A DNA stretch of 64,000 nt, from positions 124,001 through 188,000 of the forward strand of contig NZ_JASCIR010000004.1 of the NCBI RefSeq assembly GCF_029968095.1, in the 5' to 3' direction. Positions 1 through 9,291 of this stretch are shown one piece after another. The notes under the pieces are model-generated. The model was not told where the DNA came from. It saw only the letters and a list, made by a program, of their open reading frames with translations, and searched no databases. Source of the DNA: Streptomyces solicavernae. Lineage in GTDB: Bacteria; Actinomycetota; Actinomycetes; Streptomycetales; Streptomycetaceae. The position numbers were made by a program, and so were the translations under genes. Position 1 is the first letter of the stretch, and each line of letters opens with the position of its first letter.

Positions 1-183
1 AGCTGCACCTGCGGCGCGTCGTTCACCACCCGCAGCACGATCTCCAGCGGCACCGTCCGCGCCGAGGTCTGCTCCGAGTGCCACCCGTTCTACACGGGCA
101 AGCAGAAGATCCTCGACACCGGTGGCCGCGTGGCCCGCTTCGAGGCCCGCTTCGGCAAGGCCGCCGGCTCCGCCAAGAAGTAG
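1..183 (+). CDS. rpmE: 50S ribosomal protein L31 (3' part)
   Basis: The C-terminal 60 residues of ribosomal protein L31; the start lies before the window. Two cysteine pairs are visible, CTC near the left edge and CSEC further on, which form the zinc site of the cysteine-containing form of L31. The stretch HPFYTGKQK followed by a basic Ala/Lys-rich tail is typical of the family. It precedes prfA, the usual actinobacterial order, and is followed by a strong terminator. Sure of the identity; about 14 N-terminal residues are probably missing. Confidence 0.95.
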   Translation, partial: SCTCGASFTTRSTISSGTVRAEVCSECHPFYTGKQKILDTGGRVARFEARFGKAAGSAKK

Positions 184-193
184 CGAGCCACAG

Positions 194-242
194 CGCCGGT
201 CCTCGGTCGCTCCCGCCCGGGGCGACGAGGACCGGCGTTTTT
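194..242 (+). terminator. Rho-independent terminator after rpmE
   Basis: Perfect 12-bp stem: CGCCGGTCCTCG at 194-205 pairs with CGAGGACCGGCG at 226-237, followed by five Ts at 238-242. It should end the rpmE transcript 39 nt before prfA, or act as an attenuator for read-through. Confidence 0.85.
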
Positions 243-281
243 GGTCGTTCCCTTCCCTTTTACGTACACAGGAGCCCGGAG

Positions 282-1358
282 ATGTTCGAGGCGGTCGAGG
301 ACCTGATCGGTGAGCACGCCGATCTTGAGAAGCAGCTCGCCGACCCTTCGGTCCACGCGGACCAGGCAAACGCGCGCAAGCTCAACAAGCGCTACGCCGA
401 GCTGACCCCGATCGTCGGCACGTACCGCTCCTGGAGGCAGACCGGGGACGACATCGAGACGGCCCGTGAACTGGCCGCAGACGACCCGGAGTTCGCCGCC
501 GAGGTCAAGGAGCTTGAGGAGCAGCGCGAGGAGCTCACCGAGAAGCTGCGCCTGCTGCTCGTGCCGCGCGACCCGTCCGACGACAAGGACGTCCTCCTGG
601 AGATCAAGGCGGGCGCGGGCGGTGACGAGTCGGCGCTGTTCGCCGGCGACCTCCTTCGGATGTATCTGCGGTACGCGGAGCGCATCGGCTGGAAGACCGA
701 GATCATCGACTCCACCGAGTCCGAGCTCGGCGGCTACAAGGACGTCCAGGTCGCCGTCAAGACCAAGGGCGGCCAGACCCCCGAACCGGGGAACGGCGTC
801 TGGGCGCGGATGAAGTACGAGGGCGGGGTGCACCGCGTGCAGCGGGTGCCGTCGACCGAGTCGCAGGGCCGCATCCACACCTCCGCCGCCGGCGTGCTCG
901 TCACGCCCGAGGCCGAGGAGGTCGACGTCGAGATCCACGCCAACGACCTGCGGATCGACGTGTACCGCTCGTCCGGCCCCGGCGGCCAGTCCGTCAACAC
1001 CACGGACTCCGCCGTACGCATCACGCACATCCCGACCGGTGTCGTGGCCTCCTGCCAGAACGAGAAGTCCCAGCTGCAGAACAAGGAGCAGGCGATGCGT
1101 ATCCTGCGCTCCAGGCTGCTCGCCGCGGCGCAGGAGGAGGCCGAGTCCAAGGCCGCCGACGCCCGCCGCAGCCAGGTCCGCACGGTCGACCGCTCCGAGA
1201 AGATCCGTACGTACAACTTCCCGGAGAACCGGATCTCCGACCACCGGGTGGGCTTCAAGGCGTACAACTTGGACCAGGTGCTCGACGGCGACCTGAACGC
1301 GGTCATCCAGGCCTGCGTCGACGCGGACTCCGCGGCGAAGCTCGCGGCCGCGCAGTAA
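282..1358 (+). CDS. prfA: Peptide chain release factor 1
   Basis: Release factor 1 reads UAA and UAG in the ribosomal A site and triggers hydrolysis of peptidyl-tRNA. The 358-residue length is standard. The stop-codon-reading tripeptide is PST at residues 190-192 (the RF1-type PxT motif, where RF2 has SPF). The catalytic GGQ is at 234-236 in [14 protein letters not shown]. Start ATG 282 follows a GGAGCCCGGAG stretch; an in-frame upstream extension overlaps rpmE and is not credible. prmC, whose product methylates the GGQ glutamine, follows 32 bp downstream. Confidence 0.97.
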   Translation: MFEAVEDLIGEHADLEKQLADPSVHADQANARKLNKRYAELTPIVGTYRSWRQTGDDIETARELAADDPEFAAEVKELEEQREELTEKLRLLLVPRDPSDDKDVLLEIKAGAGGDESALFAGDLLRMYLRYAERIGWKTEIIDSTESELGGYKDVQVAVKTKGGQTPEPGNGVWARMKYEGGVHRVQRVPSTESQGRIHTSAAGVLVTPEAEEVDVEIHANDLRIDVYRSSGPGGQSVNTTDSAVRITHIPTGVVASCQNEKSQLQNKEQAMRILRSRLLAAAQEEAESKAADARRSQVRTVDRSEKIRTYNFPENRISDHRVGFKAYNLDQVLDGDLNAVIQACVDADSAAKLAAAQ

Positions 1359-1390
1359 GCCCCCTCGCATACGAACTCCGGAGGACGAGC

Positions 1391-2272
1391 GTGCAGCGAT
1401 CATTTGGGGAGCGACCCCCAAGCCCCCGCAGCGTGCTGCTCGCGGAAGTGGCCCAGGCCACCCAGCGGCTTGCCGACGCCGGCGTGCCCTCGCCGCGTTT
1501 CGACGCGGAGGAGCTCGCCGCCTTTGTGCACGGCGTGAAGCGGGGCGAACTGCACCACGTCAAGGACGCCGACTTCGACGCCCGCTACTGGGAGGCCGTC
1601 TCCCGCCGCGAGGCCCGCGAGCCGCTCCAGCACATCACCGGCCGTGCCTTCTTCCGCTACCTCGAACTCCAGGTGGGTCCCGGGGTGTTCGTGCCGCGGC
1701 CGGAGACCGAGTCGGTGGTCGGCTGGGCCATAGACGCGGTCCGCGCGATGGACGTGGTCGAGCCGCTGATCGTCGACCTGTGCACGGGCTCCGGTGCGAT
1801 CGCCCTCGCCCTGGCCCAGGAGGTGCCGCGCTCTCGGGTGCACGCCGTGGAGCTGTCCGAGGACGCGCTGCGGTGGACCCGTAAGAACGTCGAGGGGACG
1901 AGGGTCCGGCTGCACCGGGGGGACGCGCTGACCGCGCTGCCGGACCTGGACGGCCAGGTGGACCTGGTGATCTCCAACCCGCCGTACATCCCGCTCACCG
2001 AGTGGGAGTACGTCGCCCCGGAGGCCCGCGACCACGACCCGGAGCTGGCGCTGTTCTCCGGCGAGGACGGGCTCGACACCATCCGCGGCCTGGAGCGCAC
2101 CGCGCACCGGCTGCTCCGCCCCGGCGGCGTCGTCGTCATCGAGCACGCCGACACCCAGGGCGGCCAGGTCCCCTGGATCTTCACCGAGGAACGGGGCTGG
2201 GCCGATGCGGCCGACCACCCCGACCTGAACAACCGGCCGCGCTTCGCGACCGCCCGCAAGGCGCTGCCGTGA
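1391..2272 (+). CDS. prmC: Release factor glutamine methyltransferase
   Basis: SAM-dependent N5-methyltransferase that modifies the GGQ glutamine of release factors. The SAM-binding region includes LCTGSGAIALAL, and the NPPY catalytic motif starts near residue 196 (ISNPPYIPLTE). Start GTG 1391 has a good GGAGG site six bases upstream. The first dozen or so residues (QRSFGERPPSPRS) match no part of the family I know; they are encoded by a stem-loop repeat at 1403-1427 that also occurs twice between genes elsewhere in this window. The conserved protein begins LLAEVAQATQRL, so GTG 1433 is an alternative start, though without a good ribosome site. Follows prfA. Confidence 0.93.
   Translation: MQRSFGERPPSPRSVLLAEVAQATQRLADAGVPSPRFDAEELAAFVHGVKRGELHHVKDADFDARYWEAVSRREAREPLQHITGRAFFRYLELQVGPGVFVPRPETESVVGWAIDAVRAMDVVEPLIVDLCTGSGAIALALAQEVPRSRVHAVELSEDALRWTRKNVEGTRVRLHRGDALTALPDLDGQVDLVISNPPYIPLTEWEYVAPEARDHDPELALFSGEDGLDTIRGLERTAHRLLRPGGVVVIEHADTQGGQVPWIFTEERGWADAADHPDLNNRPRFATARKALP
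1403..1427 (+). repeat. Palindromic G-run/C-run repeat, copy 1 (inside prmC 5' end)
   Basis: TTGGGG, a short loop, CCCCCAA, then GCCCCC. The layout (G-run hairpin followed by a second C-run) matches the copies at 10186-10225 and 37323-37350. This copy is read as the N-terminal codons of prmC. Confidence 0.6.
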
Positions 2273-2328
2273 CGGCGCAACCACCGCAGAACACCGAGAA
2301 GCTGTACGCGTACGAGGAGGCTCGCTCA

Positions 2329-2976
2329 ATGGCACGGCGATACGACACGAACGACGCGACGGACCGCGTGACGGGTCTGCGCGAGGCCGCGTCCGCCGTT
2401 CGCCGCGGCGAGCTGGTCGTGCTGCCCACCGACACGGTCTACGGAATCGGCGCGGACGCCTTCTCCTCGGAGGCCGTGGCGGACGTGCTCGCCGCCAAGG
2501 GGCGGGGCCGCAACATGCCCACGCCCGTGCTCATCGGCTCCCCGAACACGCTGCACGGCCTGGTCACGGACTTCTCCGAGATGGCCTGGGAGCTCGTCGA
2601 CGCGTTCTGGCCGGGCGCCCTCACCCTGGTCGCCAAGCACCAGCCGTCGCTGCAGTGGGACCTCGGGGACACCCGCGGCACCGTCGCGATCCGGATGCCG
2701 CTGCACCCCGTCGCGATCGAGCTGCTCACCGAGGTCGGCCCGATGGCGGTGACCTCGGCGAACCTCACCGGGCACCCGGCGCCGGAGAACTGCGACGACG
2801 CGCAGGAGATGCTGGGCGACTCCGTCTCCGTCTACCTGGACGGCGGGCCGACGCCCGGCATCGTGCCCTCCTCCATCGTGGACGTCACCGGCAAGGTGCC
2901 CGTACTCCTTCGCGCGGGCGCGCTCGACGCCGACGAGCTCCGCAAGGTGGTACCCGACCTTGAGGTGGCCAATTGA
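2329..2976 (+). CDS. tsaC: L-threonylcarbamoyladenylate synthase (Sua5/YrdC/YwlC family)
   Basis: Makes threonylcarbamoyl-AMP from threonine, bicarbonate and ATP, the first step of t6A37 modification of ANN-decoding tRNAs. The 215-residue protein is essentially one YrdC domain: LPTDTVYGIGADAF near the N-terminus, AAKGRGRNMPTPVLIG, FWPGALTLV, GTVAIRMP and VTSANLTGHP. Start ATG 2329 is chosen because upstream in-frame codons overlap prmC. The stop overlaps the TTG start of the next gene. The order prmC-ywlC-ywlE-glyA is also known in Bacillus. Confidence 0.95.
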   Translation: MARRYDTNDATDRVTGLREAASAVRRGELVVLPTDTVYGIGADAFSSEAVADVLAAKGRGRNMPTPVLIGSPNTLHGLVTDFSEMAWELVDAFWPGALTLVAKHQPSLQWDLGDTRGTVAIRMPLHPVAIELLTEVGPMAVTSANLTGHPAPENCDDAQEMLGDSVSVYLDGGPTPGIVPSSIVDVTGKVPVLLRAGALDADELRKVVPDLEVAN

Positions 2977-3656
2977 CGGCCCCCGAGGGGCGTGGCATAG
3001 CGAGCTTCCCCGAAACGTTTCCCGGCGCCTTCGCCGGTCCGACGGACAGCTTCCGCATCCTCCACGTCAGCACCGGCAACGTCTGCCGCTCGCCGATCAC
3101 CGAGCGGCTGAACCGTCATGCCCTGGCCCACCGCCTCGGCGACCTCGACACCCGCGGCCTGATCGTGGAGAGCGCGGGCACCTGGGGGCACGAGGGCGCC
3201 GCGATGGAGACCAACGCGGCGGCGGTCCTCTCCGACTTCGGGGCGGACTCCACCGGCTTCATCGGCCGCGAACTGCTCGACGAGCACGTCATCCGCGCCG
3301 ACCTGGTCCTCACCGCCACCCGTGACCACCGCGCGCAGGTCGTCTCGATGGGCCACAGCGCGGGGCTTCGCACGTTCACCCTGAAGGAGTTCACGCGGCT
3401 CGTCCGCGCCATAGATCCGGCGACCCTGCCCGATCCCCTCGACGACGGCGTGGTGGAGCGGGCCAGGGCGCTCGTACGGGCCGCGGCGGCGCTGCGCGGC
3501 TGGCTGCTCGCGCCGAGCGCGGAGGCGGACGAGGTGCACGATCCGTACGGCGCCCCGCTGCCGTTCTTCCGCTCCATCGGCGACGAGATCAACCAGGCGC
3601 TGGACCCGGTCGTCACGGCGCTCACGGGGGTACCGGCGGCGGGGTTGCCGGCGTAG
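2973..3656 (+). CDS. Low-molecular-weight phosphatase-like protein lacking the nucleophilic Cys
   Basis: A 227-residue member of the low-molecular-weight tyrosine/arginine phosphatase fold, in the place where Bacillus carries ywlE. The P-loop reads HVSTGNVCRSP at residues 31-41. Active enzymes have CxGNxCRS, but the first, nucleophilic Cys is Ser33 here (codon AGC). Gly35, Asn36, Cys38, Arg39 and Ser40 are kept, and a DPYG motif near the C-terminus could hold the general acid. An N-terminal tail of about 25 residues precedes the fold. The TTG start overlaps the tsaC stop; no other in-frame start lies before the P-loop. Probably a pseudo-phosphatase. Confidence 0.85.
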   Translation: MTAPEGRGIASFPETFPGAFAGPTDSFRILHVSTGNVCRSPITERLNRHALAHRLGDLDTRGLIVESAGTWGHEGAAMETNAAAVLSDFGADSTGFIGRELLDEHVIRADLVLTATRDHRAQVVSMGHSAGLRTFTLKEFTRLVRAIDPATLPDPLDDGVVERARALVRAAAALRGWLLAPSAEADEVHDPYGAPLPFFRSIGDEINQALDPVVTALTGVPAAGLPA

Positions 3657-3758
3657 GACGGAAACGGGCCGCAGGGGGCCGGGGATGCGCACGCCGGGCG
3701 GGGCGCCGGTGGTCGGCCTAGATTGGGACCCAGGACCCTCTCCCCGCCGGAGCCGATG

Positions 3759-5027
3759 ATGCCGGTCACCACCGCGGCCGCCGCCGCCACCGCCCCCGCC
3801 CTCGGGCCCGATGTCGACGCCCTGCGCCGCCAGGACCCCGAGCTGGCGGAGATCCTGCTCGCCGAGCTGGAACGCCAGTCGACCGGCCTGCAGTTGATCG
3901 CCGCCGAGAACTTCACCTCGCCCGCCGTCCTCACCGCGCTCGGCTCACCCCTCGCGAACAAGTACGCCGAGGGCTACCCCGGCGCCCGCCACCACGGCGG
4001 CTGCGAGTTCGTCGACGTCGCCGAGCGCATCGCCGTGGACCGCGCCAAGGCCCTGTTCGGCGCCGAGCACGCCAACGTACAGCCGCACTCCGGCTCCTCC
4101 TCGGTGCTCGCCGCGTACGCCGCGCTGCTTCGCCCCGGCGACACGGTCCTCGCGATGGGCCTGCCGCACGGCGGTCACCTCACGCACGGCTCGCCCGCGA
4201 ACTTCTCCGGCCGCTGGTTCGAGTTCGTCGGCTACGGCGTCGACGCCGAGAGCGGCCTCATCGACTACGAGCAGATCCTCGCCCTCGCCCGCGCGCACAA
4301 GCCGAAGGCCGTGGTCTGCGGCTCGATCTCGTACCCGCGCCACCTCGACTACTCCGCCTTCCGGGACATCGCCGACGACGTGGGCGCGTACCTGATCGCC
4401 GACGCCGCCCACCCCATGGGCCTGGTCGCCGGGGGAGCGGCGCCCAGCCCGGTGCCGTACGCGGACGTGGTGTGCGCCACCACCCACAAGGTGCTGCGCG
4501 GCCCGCGCGGCGGCATGCTGCTGTGCGGGTCCGACCTCGCGGAGCGCATCGACCGCGCCGTGTTCCCGTTCACGCAGGGCGGCGCCCAGATGCACACGAT
4601 CGCCGCGAAGGCCGTCGCGTTCGGCGAGGCGGCGGCCCCGGCGTTCACGACGTACGCGCACAAGGTGGTCGCCAACGCCCGTGCCCTGGCCGAGGAGTTG
4701 ACCAGGCGCGGCCTGCTGATCACCACCGGCGGCACCGACACCCACCTGCTCACCGCGGACACCGGCCGCTTCGCCCTCGACGCCCGCACCGCCCGCGGCC
4801 GCCTCGCCGCAGCCGGCCTGGTCCTCGACACCTGCGCGCTGCCGCACGGCGACGTCCGCGGACTGCGCCTGGGCACGGCGGCCGTCACCACGCAGGGCAT
4901 GGGCCAGGAGGAGATGACGCGGATCGCGGAGCTGTTCGCGGCGGCCCTGCACTCGGACGCGGAGCCCGGCCGGCTGCGCGGCGAGGTGCGGGAGCTCGTA
5001 CGACGGTTTCCGCCCTATCCGGGATGA
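3759..5027 (+). CDS. glyA: Serine hydroxymethyltransferase
   Basis: PLP enzyme that interconverts serine and glycine and feeds 5,10-methylene-tetrahydrofolate into one-carbon metabolism. Visible motifs are LIAAENFTSPAV, NKYAEGYPGARHHGG, the ADAAHPMGLVAGG strand and the PLP lysine in TTHKVLRGPRGG (Lys244). ATG 3759 is preferred to ATG 3756 because GGAG lies six bases before it; both are possible. A further in-frame TTG at 3723 has no ribosome site. At 422 residues it is typical. It is adjacent to tsaC, as in many Gram-positives. Confidence 0.95.
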   Translation: MPVTTAAAAATAPALGPDVDALRRQDPELAEILLAELERQSTGLQLIAAENFTSPAVLTALGSPLANKYAEGYPGARHHGGCEFVDVAERIAVDRAKALFGAEHANVQPHSGSSSVLAAYAALLRPGDTVLAMGLPHGGHLTHGSPANFSGRWFEFVGYGVDAESGLIDYEQILALARAHKPKAVVCGSISYPRHLDYSAFRDIADDVGAYLIADAAHPMGLVAGGAAPSPVPYADVVCATTHKVLRGPRGGMLLCGSDLAERIDRAVFPFTQGGAQMHTIAAKAVAFGEAAAPAFTTYAHKVVANARALAEELTRRGLLITTGGTDTHLLTADTGRFALDARTARGRLAAAGLVLDTCALPHGDVRGLRLGTAAVTTQGMGQEEMTRIAELFAAALHSDAEPGRLRGEVRELVRRFPPYPG

Positions 5028-5063
5028 CCCGCCCGCACCGGGCCGGATGACGTCCCCCTGTCA

Positions 5064-5122
5064 GGCTGGATAACGCGCCATCCGGCTGGATAACGCGCCC
5101 AGGTCCGGCTGGATAACGCGCC
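5064..5122. repeat. Tandem repeat, 16-bp unit x3
   Basis: GGCTGGATAACGCGCC occurs exactly at 5064-5079, 5084-5099 and 5107-5122, in the 248-bp glyA-wecA gap. Offsets of 20 and 23 bp put the copies about two helical turns apart. Confidence 0.9.
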
Positions 5123-5275
5123 TCGCGCGGGCCGTACGCCTCCGGATCCGGGGTAGGCGCAGCGAGGTGGACCGGTACTCGTGCAACCATCGTCGCTACC
5201 CGGAAGTCCTCAACCATATGCGCGCGAAGCTAGGGTGTGGGGCTGAGATGGCCAGCGATACCTGTGGGGAAGCCC

Positions 5276-6643
5276 GTGCGTGAATATCTGCTGACGCTCT
5301 GCGTCACGGCAGCGGTCACCTATCTACTGACCGGGCCGGTGCGGAAGTTCGCCATCGTCGCCGGGGCGATGCCGGAGATCCGCGCGCGTGACGTGCACCG
5401 GGAACCGACCCCGCGGCTCGGCGGCATCGCGATGTTCTTCGGCCTGTGCGCGGGCCTGCTCGTCGCGGACCACCTGCAGAACCTCAACGAGGTCTTCGAG
5501 AACTCCAACGAGCCTCGCGCGCTGCTCTCCGGCGCCGCCGTCATCTGGCTGATCGGTGTCCTGGACGACAAGTTCGAGATCGACGCCCTGATCAAGCTGG
5601 GCGGCCAGATGATCGCCGCGGGCGTGATGGTCATGCAGGGTCTGACGATCCTGTGGCTGCCGGTCCCCGGTGTGGGATCCGTCTCCCTCAGCGACCAGCA
5701 GGGCACGCTCCTGACGGTCGCCCTGGTCCTGATCACCATCAACGCCGTGAACTTCGTCGACGGCCTCGACGGCCTCGCGGCAGGCATGGTCTGCATCGCC
5801 GCCGCGGCGTTCTTCCTGTACGCGTACCGCATCTGGTTCTCGTACGGCATCGAGTCGGCCGCCCCGGCCACCCTGTTCGCGGCGATCCTGATGGGCATGT
5901 GCCTGGGCTTCCTGCCGCACAACATGCACCCCGCGCGGATCTTCATGGGCGACTCCGGCTCGATGCTGATCGGCCTGGTCCTCGCGGCCGGCGCGATCTC
6001 CATCACGGGCCAGGTGGACCCGGACGCGATGAACCTGTTCGCCGGCTCGGAGCGCTCCGCGGTGCACCAGACGGTGCCGGTCTACATCCCGCTGCTGCTG
6101 CCCCTGACGATCATCGCGGTGCCCGCGGCGGACCTGATCCTCGCGGTGGTACGCCGCACCTGGCGCGGGCAGTCGCCCTTCGCGGCGGACCGGGGCCACC
6201 TGCACCACCGGCTCCTGGAGATCGGCCACTCGCACAGCCGGGCGGTCCTGATCATGTACTTCTGGTCGGCGCTCATCGCCTTCGGCGCCCTGGCGTACTC
6301 GGTGCACTCGGCGTCCATGTGGATCGTCCTGGTGGTCGTCGTGCTGAGCTTCGTGGGCCTGGTCCTGCTGCTCCTGCCGCGCTTCACGCCGCGTACGCCG
6401 CGCTGGATGGACGCGTTCGTGCCACCTCGGTACCGGAGGGGGCGGGGGGCCGCGGAGGCTGTGGGGGCGGCGGAGTCCGCCGAAGCCGCCGAAGCCGCCG
6501 AGCCGTCCGGGGACGCCGGTGAACCGGCCTCGGATGCGGCCGCCGCACGGCGGCCTGCGGTACGCGGCGGGGGCTCCACGGCGATCGGCGGCCGCTCCCG
6601 TTACCCGGAAGAAACATCCACGCCGGACCACTCCCGCGTCTAG
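5276..6643 (+). CDS. wecA: Undecaprenyl-phosphate sugar-1-phosphate transferase (MraY/WecA family)
   Basis: Integral membrane enzyme that transfers a sugar-1-phosphate, probably GlcNAc-1-P, from UDP-sugar to a polyprenyl phosphate, starting a cell-wall glycopolymer. About eleven membrane segments are predicted. Family signatures are DDKFEID, NFVDGLDGLAAG (Asp162 onward), MGDSGSM and DRGHLHHRLL. The last 60 residues are a cytoplasmic Ala/Glu-rich, poorly conserved tail. Start GTG 5276 (MREYLLTL) follows GGGGA. An upstream GTG at 5237 would add 13 atypical residues. Its place before atpI matches the Rfe gene of mycobacteria. Confidence 0.9.
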   Translation: MREYLLTLCVTAAVTYLLTGPVRKFAIVAGAMPEIRARDVHREPTPRLGGIAMFFGLCAGLLVADHLQNLNEVFENSNEPRALLSGAAVIWLIGVLDDKFEIDALIKLGGQMIAAGVMVMQGLTILWLPVPGVGSVSLSDQQGTLLTVALVLITINAVNFVDGLDGLAAGMVCIAAAAFFLYAYRIWFSYGIESAAPATLFAAILMGMCLGFLPHNMHPARIFMGDSGSMLIGLVLAAGAISITGQVDPDAMNLFAGSERSAVHQTVPVYIPLLLPLTIIAVPAADLILAVVRRTWRGQSPFAADRGHLHHRLLEIGHSHSRAVLIMYFWSALIAFGALAYSVHSASMWIVLVVVVLSFVGLVLLLLPRFTPRTPRWMDAFVPPRYRRGRGAAEAVGAAESAEAAEAAEPSGDAGEPASDAAAARRPAVRGGGSTAIGGRSRYPEETSTPDHSRV

Positions 6644-6682
6644 CCGCCGCCAAACAGTGCCAATAGCAGACAAGTCGGGCGT

Positions 6683-6704
6683 ATGCGCGCGCAGACGCGC
6701 GCAT
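6683..6704 (+). terminator. Hairpin after wecA
   Basis: Perfect 9-bp stem ATGCGCGCG / CGCGCGCAT around a CAGA loop, 40 nt after the wecA stop. It has no T-run. It probably separates wecA from the atp operon. Confidence 0.6.
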
Positions 6705-6905
6705 TAACTCTCATGTGTGACGGCTGGCACACCCGGTGGGTAAAGACCTCATCAAATAGTTTGTGATACCGTTCACGAGATCCCGGGGTAGGGCCGAAGG
6801 ACCGTAGTGCGACGGTCGCTTGGCACCAAGGAGCTCTCCGTTCCCGGGCTTACGCTCGTCCATGACGACAACTCGTCCCCTTCTGTAGTAAGTGGAGCTG
6901 CCGCC
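6705..6905 (+). promoter_or_regulatory. Leader region of the atp operon
   Basis: An AT-richer stretch (about 6705-6780) between the wecA hairpin and atpI, including TGTGAC near 6716, TAAAG near 6742 and CAAATAGTTTGTGATACC. It is the most likely home of the operon promoter, but I cannot fix a start point from sequence alone. Confidence 0.35.
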
Positions 6906-7343
6906 ATGCAGTCCAATGACGCCCGAACTCTCGTGCCCATCGTCGTGCCCACCGTCGCCGTCGGCGCCATCGCCGCCGTCGTCAGTGGAATCGTCGCGGG
7001 TGGCGAGGGAGCGATCGGCGCCGTCGTCGCGACCGCGGTGGTGTGCCTCTTCATGGGGCTCGGGATTCTCGGCCTCCAGTTCACCGCCAAGCACTTTCCG
7101 CACCTGTTCCAGGCGATGGGACTCGTGCTCTATGTCGTGCAGTTGCTGGTGCTGTTCGTGTTCGTCGCCGTCTTCAAGGACACCACTCTCTTCAACCCGA
7201 AGACTTTCGCCGTGACCATCATCGTCGCGGCGGTGGCCTGGGTAGCCGCACAGGCCCGTGCCCACCTCAAGGCGAAGATTTTCTACGTCGACCCCGACTC
7301 TTCGGACAGCTCGAAGAACGAGAAGTCGGGGTCCTCGTCATGA
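6906..7343 (+). CDS. atpI: ATP synthase protein I (AtpI-like membrane protein)
   Basis: A 145-residue protein with four predicted membrane segments, first gene of the ATP synthase operon. AtpI homologues help assemble the c-ring or supply Mg2+, but sequences are poorly conserved and assignment rests mainly on position and topology. Segments run from IVVPTVAVGAIAAVVSGIVAG to FAVTIIVAAVAWVAAQA. The C-terminus is a Ser/Asp-rich tail. Start ATG 6906 follows a GGAG site. An in-frame GTG at 6807 would add 33 residues with no membrane character. Confidence 0.82.
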   Translation: MQSNDARTLVPIVVPTVAVGAIAAVVSGIVAGGEGAIGAVVATAVVCLFMGLGILGLQFTAKHFPHLFQAMGLVLYVVQLLVLFVFVAVFKDTTLFNPKTFAVTIIVAAVAWVAAQARAHLKAKIFYVDPDSSDSSKNEKSGSSS

Positions 7344-7568
7344 GGGGTAGGGCCGGGATAAAGAGCCGTAAGAACTCCTGCTATCGTCCGGTGCCAACTG
7401 CGGCACTGCGGGCGCGGGCAACTGAGCTGACGCCTGCTTCATCGCGAGGCTCAACGCCTGATAGCCGCCCCCATATCCGAAACACCAGACCGGTGCCGAC
7501 TCGCGGCTGCACGCCGCGCCGACACAACGAGGTTGCCGTACTTATGCGTCACGCCGAAGGAGCCCGCG

Positions 7569-8701
<1,133 letters not shown>

Positions 8702-8742
8702 GCTGAGCCCTCACTGACCACGTTTCGACGAAAGGCACTGAC

Positions 8743-9291
8743 GTGATCGACAGCATGATTCAGCTGGCGGCCGGGGAAGAGCAGAACCCGCTCATCCCGC
8801 CCGGCCCCGAGCTGCTCGTCGGCACCATCGCCTTCGCCATCGTCTTCTTCTTCTTCTGGAAGAAGCTCCTCCCGAACATCAACAAGGTTCTGGAGCAGCG
8901 CAGGGAAGCGATCGAAGGCGGCATTGAGAAGGCCGAGGCCGCCCAGACCGAGGCCCAGAGCGTCCTTGAGCAGTACAAGGCCCAGCTCGCCGAGGCCCGG
9001 CACGAGGCCGCGCGGCTGCGCCAGGAGGCGCAGGAGCAGGGCGCCACGCTCATCGCCGAGATGCGCGCCGAGGGCCAGCGGCAGCGTGAGGAGATCATCG
9101 CTGCCGGCCACGCGCAGATCGCCGCGGACCGCAAGGCTGCCTCGCAGTCGCTGCGTCAGGACGTCGGCCAGCTGGCCACCACCCTGGCCGGCAAGCTCGT
9201 CGGCGAGTCCCTTGAGGACCACGCCCGGCAGAGCCGCACCATCGACCGCTTCCTTGACGAGCTTGAGGAGAAGGCCGAGGCCGCGCGATGA
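8743..9291 (+). CDS. atpF: ATP synthase F0 subunit b
   Basis: Peripheral stalk subunit: one N-terminal membrane helix (about residues 23-41, GTIAFAIVFFFFWKKL), then a long charged coiled coil rich in Glu, Ala and Arg that reaches F1 and binds delta. The length of 182 residues is usual for Streptomyces. GTG 8743 has GAAAGG upstream; ATG 8755 (MIQLAAGEE) is an alternative. The stop overlaps the atpH start as ATGA, pointing to translational coupling. Confidence 0.95.
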   Translation: MIDSMIQLAAGEEQNPLIPPGPELLVGTIAFAIVFFFFWKKLLPNINKVLEQRREAIEGGIEKAEAAQTEAQSVLEQYKAQLAEARHEAARLRQEAQEQGATLIAEMRAEGQRQREEIIAAGHAQIAADRKAASQSLRQDVGQLATTLAGKLVGESLEDHARQSRTIDRFLDELEEKAEAAR

